From assembly GCA_002715785.1 (NCBI GenBank), contig PBAA01000011.1:18130-23215 (forward strand): a DNA stretch of 5,086 nt, read 5' to 3'. A program made the translations under genes and the position numbers. Source of the stretch: Gammaproteobacteria bacterium (lineage in GTDB: Bacteria > Pseudomonadota > Gammaproteobacteria > Pseudomonadales > Azotimanducaceae). The notes under the pieces were generated by a model. That model was not told the origin of the DNA and searched no databases. It worked only from the letters and a program-made list of their open reading frames with translations. Position 1 is the stretch's first letter. The number at the start of each line of letters is the position of its first letter. Of the stretch, positions 1-5,086 are shown one piece after another.

Positions 1-2
1 CA

Positions 3-617
3 CGCTTGTCGGACACGCTCGAACAACTTGCCGAACCTAGATATTTTGGCTCTGAGTCCGAGCACTTTGGATATTGGTTTCATTTGGACGAACCGTGGCC
101 GCGCGGCCAAATGAGCGCGAGTCTCATGGTGACGGATGTGGCCGATCCCGGGGACTGGCAACGTCTTTTTAGATCGCCGAACTTATCGAAATTTGAGCAA
201 CCGACGGTTGAGGGCATTGAGTTCCCGAGATTGGGTCTGAGTCAGGCATGGAATGATCTTGCTCACGGGATGCTCCAGGTGACGACGTACGCTGTGAAGC
301 CGTCACTGGCGGGAGAGGAAACCGCTTTTCGTGTCACCGGGATTCCCGATAAGAATGCGTCCGTTTACGTGCGGTGCGACGGGTCAGAGTACTCCAACTG
401 GGAGAGTGTAGGATCCGACACGATCGAAATTAGAACGGAAATTGGCTCCCATTCGTTTCAGATCTATACAGGTTATCGGGAAGGTGCAGCCGACGTCGAT
501 CAACGCACGAGGACCCGAACTGTTCCATCGGAGTCACGGCATTCCAACGCTTCCGTAAGTGGCATCATTCGAGTAGGAAGCTTGAACGGTTTGGCTAGTT
601 GTCCTTGTTGCAGTTAA
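3..617 (+). CDS. 3' part of an unidentified enzyme-like protein (possibly linalool dehydratase/isomerase-like)
   Basis: The reading frame is open to the left edge, so the gene is 5'-truncated here. The TTG at position 6 is just an in-frame codon, not a convincing start. About 204 residues are visible (numbering from that TTG). The first part (about 20-95) has a tryptophan- and glycine-rich pattern with PWPRGQ (30-35), PNLSKFEQPTVEG (58-70) and LGLSQAWND (76-84). The next part (about 88-157) alternates hydrophobic residues like a beta-sandwich and ends at YTGYR. The last 45 residues are Arg/Ser/Thr-rich, look unstructured and finish in a cysteine cluster (SCPCCS). There is no signal or membrane segment in the visible part. 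From memory the pattern resembles the C-terminal region of alpha/alpha-barrel proteins related to linalool dehydratase/isomerase, but the catalytic part would lie outside the window, so this is tentative. Its stop lies 88 nt before the acyl-CoA ligase on the same strand, so it may be the first visible gene of that operon. Confidence 0.6.
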   Translation, partial: RLSDTLEQLAEPRYFGSESEHFGYWFHLDEPWPRGQMSASLMVTDVADPGDWQRLFRSPNLSKFEQPTVEGIEFPRLGLSQAWNDLAHGMLQVTTYAVKPSLAGEETAFRVTGIPDKNASVYVRCDGSEYSNWESVGSDTIEIRTEIGSHSFQIYTGYREGAADVDQRTRTRTVPSESRHSNASVSGIIRVGSLNGLASCPCCS

Positions 618-693
618 TTTTCTCGACTCTCGTGGAAGAGCGATGCCGGTGCATGGTTGTATGACGCGTACTATTCTTGTGTGGTTCTGAGTT

Positions 694-701
694 AGAGAGA
701 G
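694..701 (+). promoter_or_regulatory. Purine-rich ribosome binding site of the acyl-CoA ligase
   Basis: AGAGAGAG lies 4 nt before the ATG at 706. It is only a partial match to the anti-Shine-Dalgarno complement and the spacing is short. It supports the ATG at 706 because the family-typical N-terminus (MYPGYFA...) begins exactly there. Confidence 0.4.
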
Positions 702-705
702 ATCT

Positions 706-2256
706 ATGTATCCCGGATATTTTGCTGCCGATGCTCCGGATCATCCGGCCGCGATCAACGCTGCGACCAACGAGGTCCTAACGTACGGACGGCTCGATGC
801 TCGTTCAAATCAACTCGCACAGCTCTTCTACGAGCGTGGCTTGCGGCGCAATGACCACATTGCCATATTCATGGAAAATAACCTGCGTTTTTTCGAAGTC
901 GCGTGGGCAGCGTTACGATCCGGTCTTTACATCACCACCATCAATCGATACTTAACGGCGGAAGAGGCCGCATACATCGTAGATGACAGTGGCGCTAGAG
1001 CGCTGGTGTCATCCCAGGCCATGAACACTGCGGCTGCTGAATTGGGATCATTAATTCCGGATTGTCCCACTTTACTCATGACGGACGGGTCAATCGAAGG
1101 TTGGGGTTCGTACGAGGAACAGATAGACGCGTACCCAGACACCCCTATTGATGAGCAGTGGCAAGGCGGTTCGATGCTGTACAGTTCTGGGACTACTGGA
1201 CGACCGAAGGGGATTCTTAGAGCGCTCCCCGAGATCAAGGTGACGGACATTGAGCCAACTGCCCCGGGGATCGGGTCGGTTTATGGATTTGATCGTGAAA
1301 CCATCTATCTATCGCCGGCGCCGCTCTATCACGCAGCTCCCTTCGGGTTTACGACGGGGGTTCAAAGGCTCGGGGGAACGGTGGTTGTCATGCCTCGATT
1401 TGATGCGCTTGATGCGCTCCGTTATATCGAGGAATTTCAGGTCACTCATAGTCAGTGGGGGCCAACTATGTTCGTCCGAATGCTCAAGCTCAGTGACACG
1501 GAGCGCTCTCGCTATCAACTTGGTTCGCACCGGGTGGCGGTCCACGCAGCGGCACCGTGTCCGGTGGACGTCAAACGTCGAATGATTGAGTGGTGGGGAC
1601 CGATCCTAGAGGAGTACTACGCTGGCACAGAAGGGAATGGCTCGACGGCGATTGGAAGTAAAGAATGGCTAGAACACCCTGGTTCAGTCGGTCGGTCCAG
1701 GAGCGGCGTGCTGCACGTATGTGACGAGGACGGCAAAGAACTTCCGCCAGGCGAGTCTGGTGTCATCTACTTTGAGCAGCCTGTCATGTCGTTCAGCTAT
1801 CACAACGCTCCTCAGAAAACACGCGAGGCGCAGCACCCGGAGTACCCCAATTGGTCAGCTCTCGGTGACGTTGGATATCTTGATGACGAAGGGTATTTGT
1901 ATCTCACCGATCGTAAGTCGTTCATGATTATTTCAGGGGGCGTCAACATTTATCCCCAAGAAATAGAGAACGCGTTGGTTATGCACCCGAGCGTTATCGA
2001 TGTCGCAGTATTTGGTGTCCCCAACGACGATTTTGGCGAGGAGGTAAAGGCGATCATTCAACTGGCTGACGAGGTGGAAGGCAACGAGTCGACAGCCGAA
2101 GATTTACTTGAGTATTCGAGGGAACATCTTGCCAACTACATGGTGCCGCGTTCCATTGAATTTATTGAGGAGATGCCGCGTTTGCCAACCGGGAAGTTGT
2201 ATAAACGCCTGCTACGGGACAAGTACTGGGGCAAGCATGACTCGCGCATCGTCTGA
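706..2256 (+). CDS. AMP-forming acyl-CoA synthetase (fatty-acid/acid:CoA ligase, ANL superfamily)
   Basis: Activates a carboxylic acid with ATP to an acyl-adenylate and then transfers it to CoA; expected to be cytosolic. At 516 residues it has the usual length and looks complete. The P-loop-like motif YSSGTTGRPKG is at 159-169, the family motif YLSPAPLYHAAPFG at 201-214, and the adenine-binding YAGTEG at 305-310. The ribose-binding aspartate is D388 in LGDVGYLDDEG. The hinge region is TDRKSFMIISGGVNIYP at 401-417, with R403. The catalytic lysine of the C-terminal lid is K497 in PRLPTGK. All core residues are present, so it should be active. The overall pattern resembles FadD-type ligases common in lipid- and steroid-degrading bacteria, but the substrate cannot be read from the sequence. 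The start is the ATG that gives the standard N-terminus. A dioxygenase follows 90 nt downstream on the same strand, which suggests that this enzyme supplies its acyl-CoA substrate (inference). Confidence 0.95.
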   Translation: MYPGYFAADAPDHPAAINAATNEVLTYGRLDARSNQLAQLFYERGLRRNDHIAIFMENNLRFFEVAWAALRSGLYITTINRYLTAEEAAYIVDDSGARALVSSQAMNTAAAELGSLIPDCPTLLMTDGSIEGWGSYEEQIDAYPDTPIDEQWQGGSMLYSSGTTGRPKGILRALPEIKVTDIEPTAPGIGSVYGFDRETIYLSPAPLYHAAPFGFTTGVQRLGGTVVVMPRFDALDALRYIEEFQVTHSQWGPTMFVRMLKLSDTERSRYQLGSHRVAVHAAAPCPVDVKRRMIEWWGPILEEYYAGTEGNGSTAIGSKEWLEHPGSVGRSRSGVLHVCDEDGKELPPGESGVIYFEQPVMSFSYHNAPQKTREAQHPEYPNWSALGDVGYLDDEGYLYLTDRKSFMIISGGVNIYPQEIENALVMHPSVIDVAVFGVPNDDFGEEVKAIIQLADEVEGNESTAEDLLEYSREHLANYMVPRSIEFIEEMPRLPTGKLYKRLLRDKYWGKHDSRIV

Positions 2257-2347
2257 CACCCTGAGCAGGGTCATCCGATCCGCGGCGGCGGTGACCGAGC
2301 CTTGGCGTTCGTCGACAACGTTTCTTGGAAGACAAAGGCAACGGTAG
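2237..2347 (+). CDS. Possible 36-residue small ORF bridging the ligase and dioxygenase genes
   Basis: An ATG at 2237 lies inside the last codons of the ligase in another frame. It opens a 36-codon frame (MTRASSDTLSRVIRS...) that fills the whole intergenic gap and ends with TAG at 2345-2347. The last G of this stop is the first base of the GTG start chosen for the dioxygenase (TAGTG). A G-rich stretch at 2228-2231 sits 5 nt before the ATG. The product is basic, with no recognisable domain. It could be a translational-coupling leader peptide or a chance frame; the gap is short enough for chance. Confidence 0.15.
   Translation: MTRASSDTLSRVIRSAAAVTEPWRSSTTFLGRQRQR
2334..2338 (+). promoter_or_regulatory. 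Shine-Dalgarno site deciding the GTG start of the dioxygenase
   Basis: AAAGG sits 8 nt before the GTG at 2347, a standard spacing. The other in-frame candidate, TTG at 2302, has no comparable site and would add 15 residues (AFVDNVSWK...) that do not look like the start of a PhyH domain. This favours GTG 2347. Confidence 0.5.
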
Positions 2348-3513
2348 TGGAATTGACATCCACCGACATAACGCAATACGAGGAGGAGGGCTATCTCGTG
2401 GTCCGAGATGCGTTGGACGCTGCGGAGCTGAATCGTTTTGACAAGGCGTTCCGGACGCATCTTGATGAATTGCATCCAAGTGATCTGAAATACCCCAACC
2501 CTGGTCGATATACGTTGGCTAAAAGCTGCATGGCCGATCCGGAACTCGCGTTCGTTGTTGAGCATCCCAATATCGTCGAGCCCGCTCGTTGCTTACTGCA
2601 AGAAGATCCGATCCTTACCGCGTTCGTTATTTACGATAGAACGCCAGGTGGTCCGGGAATTCCAGCGCACAACGACTACAAGCGTTGGCGTCCTGTCGGG
2701 TCATCGATGAATTGGCTGTTTACGGTTGTTCCGTTGTGCGACTTCGATGAAATGCACGGCCAGCTTTTTGTTGCGCCGGGGTCGCATCGACTCGAGCGCG
2801 TGCAACCCGGTCCAGGGCGTGCGCAGGAAGTGTCCGAAGCGGTCCGTCCCGATGACGATGCGTTTGTCGACCCGGAGCTCTGCCGTGGTGACTTGCTGAT
2901 TATGAATATGCACTGTTGGCATCGTGCAGCACCGAATCACAGCGCCGAACATCGTGTGGGTTTCTTCAATAAGTATGCGGGAATTTCTTGTCCCCCAGCG
3001 ACGGGCTATTACCTTTTCAACGACGATGCATTTAATGCATTGTCGACTGCAGGCCAGCGCTATATTGCTGTGCATAGCGATCGGCCGATCTCGAGGGCGC
3101 GGATGTTGTTGCAGCGAGGCGATCGATATCTATTTGCAGAAGGTGAGAACGGTCTCCATTTACCCGGCGGACCGACGTGGCGGGAAAGCGCGATCCCTGA
3201 TTGGGACATCGGTAATTACATTGCCTCCGTGCACGGGCATATGAGGGATCAGGTGAGAGTTGAGACGCCCTGGGCGAGCTACATCGGAGACTATTACGAA
3301 AACGGTGATGTCTGCCGCGTGTACGGTTATGAATTGAACGACAACGGTTTCCCCGTCGCGTACGAAGGCGAGTGGTTGGACTTCGATAACGTTGAGGAAC
3401 GGGCCACCCAAGGATATGAGTTGGAAGCAATTGCAACGTGGAATCGGCCGGATGTGACGCGGGGTAAAGGGGTGACGCAAGCGCAAGCTCGTATTGACCA
3501 ATATGCGTATTGA
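2347..3513 (+). CDS. PhyH-family Fe(II)/2-oxoglutarate dioxygenase with C-terminal degenerate Nudix-like domain
   Basis: Predicted to hydroxylate a substrate using Fe(II), O2 and 2-oxoglutarate, as phytanoyl-CoA dioxygenase does for branched acyl-CoA. Numbering is from the GTG start (388 residues). The N-terminus ITQYEEEGYLVVRDAL is typical of PhyH. The iron ligands are H108 and D110 (AHNDYK) and H192 (HCWHRAAPNHS); R203 in EHRVGFFNKY fits the 2-oxoglutarate anchor. The triad is intact, so catalysis is expected. PhyH proteins usually end near 250-300 residues. Here the domain ends around 215 and about 170 more residues follow. Within these, residues 250-351 read like a Nudix fold: RARMLLQRGDRYLF, then LHLPGG (270-275), YIGDYYENGDV and EGEWLDFDNVEE. 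The Nudix-box helix (about 293-303, ASVHGHMRDQV) lacks the REUxEE glutamates, so hydrolase activity is unlikely. It follows the acyl-CoA ligase and is probably co-transcribed with it. A start at TTG 2302 (403 residues) is possible. The dioxygenase call is firm, the Nudix call is moderate and the substrate is unknown. Confidence 0.9.
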   Translation: MELTSTDITQYEEEGYLVVRDALDAAELNRFDKAFRTHLDELHPSDLKYPNPGRYTLAKSCMADPELAFVVEHPNIVEPARCLLQEDPILTAFVIYDRTPGGPGIPAHNDYKRWRPVGSSMNWLFTVVPLCDFDEMHGQLFVAPGSHRLERVQPGPGRAQEVSEAVRPDDDAFVDPELCRGDLLIMNMHCWHRAAPNHSAEHRVGFFNKYAGISCPPATGYYLFNDDAFNALSTAGQRYIAVHSDRPISRARMLLQRGDRYLFAEGENGLHLPGGPTWRESAIPDWDIGNYIASVHGHMRDQVRVETPWASYIGDYYENGDVCRVYGYELNDNGFPVAYEGEWLDFDNVEERATQGYELEAIATWNRPDVTRGKGVTQAQARIDQYAY

Positions 3514-3576
3514 GCGATTCGTTGACGCCCAGACCGAGAATTCAGATTAGCAACACCGGGCGCGGCCCCCACCGTC
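3514..3576. other. Short convergent intergenic gap without a clear terminator
   Basis: The dioxygenase (plus strand) and the carrier (minus strand) converge with 63 nt between their stop codons. The only hairpin seen is a 4-bp GC stem with a 3-nt loop (3558-3561 against 3565-3568) and no T-tract on either strand, so no intrinsic terminator can be called. Confidence 0.5.
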
Positions 3577-4941
3577 TCAATTGAAGAGAATGTTCTTAAT
3601 GATGAAAGCGGAGAGAATGGCTTGCACAAAAAAGATCACAAAGATGCAGGCCGTGATCCATACGCGCGGGCGAATACGCTGATCCATTTGTTTGGCCTGT
3701 AGATACAGCGTCATGAAACTCTGAACCGGAAGCATAAACGCGCCGAAGGTAGCGCCGAAAATCACCAACGTGATGGGTTCTTGGTAGAACACGTAAATCA
3801 GCATGCTGATGACGGGCATCGCAACGATATAACCGCGGGTCCATTTCTTTCGCCTCGCGAGGTTTTGGCGGTCAATAAAGCCGAACGTCACCATGAGATC
3901 TGGGAAAGACCGGGATCCGGCTCCAATCCCCGACAGTGTCGTTGAGAACAGAATGCAGAATGCACCGAAGATAAATAGCCAAAATGCCCAGGGTCCGAGC
4001 GTCGCCGTAAACATATTCGAGAGCACGGTGATGGTGTCAGTGCCGGAGGGAAGCTCGCCGAGTCGGTTCAAGACGCCTGCCCCCAGAAAGTAAAACGATA
4101 AGGTCGCAAACGTCAGAATGACGAGGGTCACCCACACGTCCGTTTGCACGACGCGTATCCATCCCTTTGCGCGATCGAGCCATTGAGGGTCGTCGCGCTC
4201 GCTGCCTACGTAGCTCGGATACCCCTTCTCGACACACCAGTAGGTGTACGCGGATATTTCGCTGGCGGCGACGCCGGTGGCTCCATACATGCCAATTGCG
4301 AGGACCCAATGTTCGGCAAGACCTTCAAATCGGAGTCCATCCATAATATTCGCGGGTGTCGCAGCAAATTCTGTCGACTGCATTAGCAAAGCGGAGACAA
4401 TGGTTGCGAAGGAGAAACTCAGAACCATCGCCAGCATGACTTTTTCGAATCGGCCATAGTCACCGCTACCCAGGATTGCCATGACGATGAGGGCTGCAAT
4501 CACCGTGGCCCATGCACCGTCGACGACGGGCAGCATGAGCCCTAGCGCTTGGCCAGCGCCGCCGATAATTCCGCCGGACGTTAGTATTCCGGGTACGAAG
4601 CCGATGAGACCCAACCATATCGGCCAGGAAATGGGACCGTTAGGACCCTGTATTTTCCCAGGTAGTCGATTGAGTGCCCGAAGGTAAGTATCACCACTGG
4701 TGACAACGTAACGGGCGAGTTCCGCCTGTATTAGAGATTTAACCCAGCAAGAAAATAAAACCCACCACAAAAGCGTGAATCCCGCGGCGGCTCCAAGGCC
4801 AGCCGTTAGCAGGATCTCGCCTGATCCGACGATTGAGCCGGAGACGACAATGCCAGGTCCTAAATACTTAAATCTGCCGACCCACGTGGTCGGTGGCTGT
4901 TTGGTCTTCCCCGGTTTAATCGTATACGGATCGTCGCTCAT
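3577..4941 (-). CDS. Nramp-related membrane transporter with replaced metal-site motifs
   Basis: Integral inner-membrane carrier of 454 residues with about 11 predicted helices (approximately 28-50, 54-76, 107-138, 143-159, 167-188, 211-232, 268-290, 316-338, 370-387, 390-414, 427-447). Number and length match the Nramp (LeuT-fold) family of proton-coupled divalent-metal transporters. LGPGIVVSGSIVGSGE (27-42) aligns without gaps to the Nramp helix 1 signature, and AELARYVVTSGDTYLRAL (73-90) to the conserved stretch after helix 2. The canonical DPGN of helix 1 is GSGE here (39-42). The MPH motif of helix 6 appears as YGAT (about 219-222, in AIGMYGATGVAASEIS). The residues that bind Mn/Fe in classical members are therefore missing, and the substrate may not be a transition metal. 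The ATG gives a normal cytosolic N-terminus (MSDDPYTIKP) and is not preceded by a Shine-Dalgarno site. It is transcribed toward the dioxygenase and so belongs to another transcript. Family membership is likely; function is open. Confidence 0.85.
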   Translation of the reverse strand: MSDDPYTIKPGKTKQPPTTWVGRFKYLGPGIVVSGSIVGSGEILLTAGLGAAAGFTLLWWVLFSCWVKSLIQAELARYVVTSGDTYLRALNRLPGKIQGPNGPISWPIWLGLIGFVPGILTSGGIIGGAGQALGLMLPVVDGAWATVIAALIVMAILGSGDYGRFEKVMLAMVLSFSFATIVSALLMQSTEFAATPANIMDGLRFEGLAEHWVLAIGMYGATGVAASEISAYTYWCVEKGYPSYVGSERDDPQWLDRAKGWIRVVQTDVWVTLVILTFATLSFYFLGAGVLNRLGELPSGTDTITVLSNMFTATLGPWAFWLFIFGAFCILFSTTLSGIGAGSRSFPDLMVTFGFIDRQNLARRKKWTRGYIVAMPVISMLIYVFYQEPITLVIFGATFGAFMLPVQSFMTLYLQAKQMDQRIRPRVWITACIFVIFFVQAILSAFIIKNILFN

Positions 4942-4947
4942 GTTCGG

Positions 4948-4953
4948 AGCATA
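4948..4953 (-). promoter_or_regulatory. Candidate -10 element for leaderless transcription of the carrier
   Basis: Read on the minus strand, TATGCT lies 6 nt before the ATG at 4941 and matches 4 of 6 positions of the sigma-70 -10 consensus. Transcription would start at or next to the ATG, consistent with the missing Shine-Dalgarno site. No good -35 hexamer is seen at 17-18 nt. Weak evidence. Confidence 0.25.
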
Positions 4954-5053
4954 ACGCGATGAGCGGTGGAGAATGAATGTCGCACTGAGCCCTTGAACAC
5001 GTCGTCGGCAAGTGATCGGGCTAGAGTGGCTGGTGTGAGTTGCATTCGCATTT

Positions 5054-5059
5054 TAGACT
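5054..5059 (+). promoter_or_regulatory. Candidate -10 element for a rightward gene at the window end
   Basis: TAGACT (4 of 6 matches to TATAAT) lies 7 nt before the ATG at 5067, again a leaderless spacing. There is no convincing -35 at 17 nt. It is meaningful only if the downstream frame is a real gene. Confidence 0.15.
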
Positions 5060-5066
5060 GCCTTCT

Positions 5067-5086
5067 ATGCAAGCGATTACTGATTT
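5067..5086 (+). CDS. Possible start of a divergent gene, cut by the window end
   Basis: ATG at 5067 opens a frame (MQAITD...) that runs off the window after six complete codons. No Shine-Dalgarno site precedes it; its only support is its position opposite the carrier gene and the -10-like TAGACT upstream. Too short to identify, and it may not be a gene. Confidence 0.15.

Noticed and set aside
625..645. CTCT...AGAG short inverted repeat after the first gene as a terminator
   Set aside because: It has a 4-bp stem and no T-run; it could be chance, and the genes on both sides may be one operon.
669..674. TACTAT as a -10 box for the acyl-CoA ligase
   Set aside because: No acceptable -35 hexamer lies 16-18 nt upstream (the stretch reads CCGGTG), and the short gap fits an operon-internal position.
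3032..3501. Long minus-strand open frames inside the dioxygenase gene
   Set aside because: Their products are Arg/Ser/Pro-rich and domainless, and the opposite strand encodes a recognisable enzyme; they are shadow frames.
2302..3513. Start of the dioxygenase at TTG 2302
   Set aside because: It has no ribosome binding site, and the 15 extra residues do not resemble a PhyH start; GTG 2347 has AAAGG at 8 nt. It cannot be fully excluded.
3558..3568. GC-rich hairpin between the converging genes as a terminator
   Set aside because: The stem is only 4 bp with a 3-nt loop, and no T-tract follows on either strand.
4037..4687. Open frames on both strands inside the carrier gene
   Set aside because: They overlap conserved transmembrane coding sequence and their products have no recognisable features.
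2347..4941. A functional pair in which the Nramp-like carrier supplies iron to the dioxygenase
   Set aside because: The genes converge and are on separate transcripts, and the carrier lacks the classical Fe/Mn ligands, so the link is not supported.
1..5086. CRISPR array, tRNA, insertion sequence or tandem repeats
   Set aside because: No repeated units, tRNA-like cloverleaf, transposase motifs or terminal inverted repeats were noticed on reading; the window is nearly filled by protein genes.

Overview
This 5.1 kb bacterial window has moderate GC content and is densely coded, with TTG/GTG starts in play. It carries no rRNA, tRNA or other taxonomic marker. The gene mix (AMP-forming acyl-CoA ligase, PhyH-type dioxygenase, divergent Nramp-like carrier) would fit an uncultured environmental bacterium with broad lipid or terpenoid catabolism. 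That is an impression only; the phylum cannot be fixed from this sequence.

Layout. A rightward cluster fills about 1-3513: (i) the 3' part of an enzyme-like protein cut by the window edge (stop at 617), possibly the C-terminal part of an alpha/alpha-barrel protein of the linalool dehydratase/isomerase type; (ii) a complete AMP-forming acyl-CoA ligase (706-2256) with all core ANL motifs; (iii) a PhyH-family Fe(II)/2-oxoglutarate dioxygenase (2347-3513) with an intact metal triad and a C-terminal extension that reads like a degenerate Nudix domain. The gaps are only 88 and 90 nt, so co-transcription is plausible. A convergent gene on the minus strand (3577-4941) encodes an 11-helix Nramp-related carrier whose canonical metal-binding motifs are replaced. 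The last 145 bases are a divergent upstream region, possibly leading into another rightward gene at 5067.

How the genes may work together (inference). The ligase would make an acyl-CoA and the dioxygenase could hydroxylate it, as in phytanoyl-CoA alpha-oxidation. The degenerate Nudix-like module could hold the ADP part of CoA or another nucleotide-containing ligand. If the upstream partial gene is a terpene-alcohol hydratase/isomerase relative, the cluster would suit breakdown of a branched or isoprenoid compound. The carrier faces the other way and need not belong to this pathway.

The two points most worth checking are the PhyH plus Nudix-like fusion and the loss of the Nramp metal-site motifs in the carrier.
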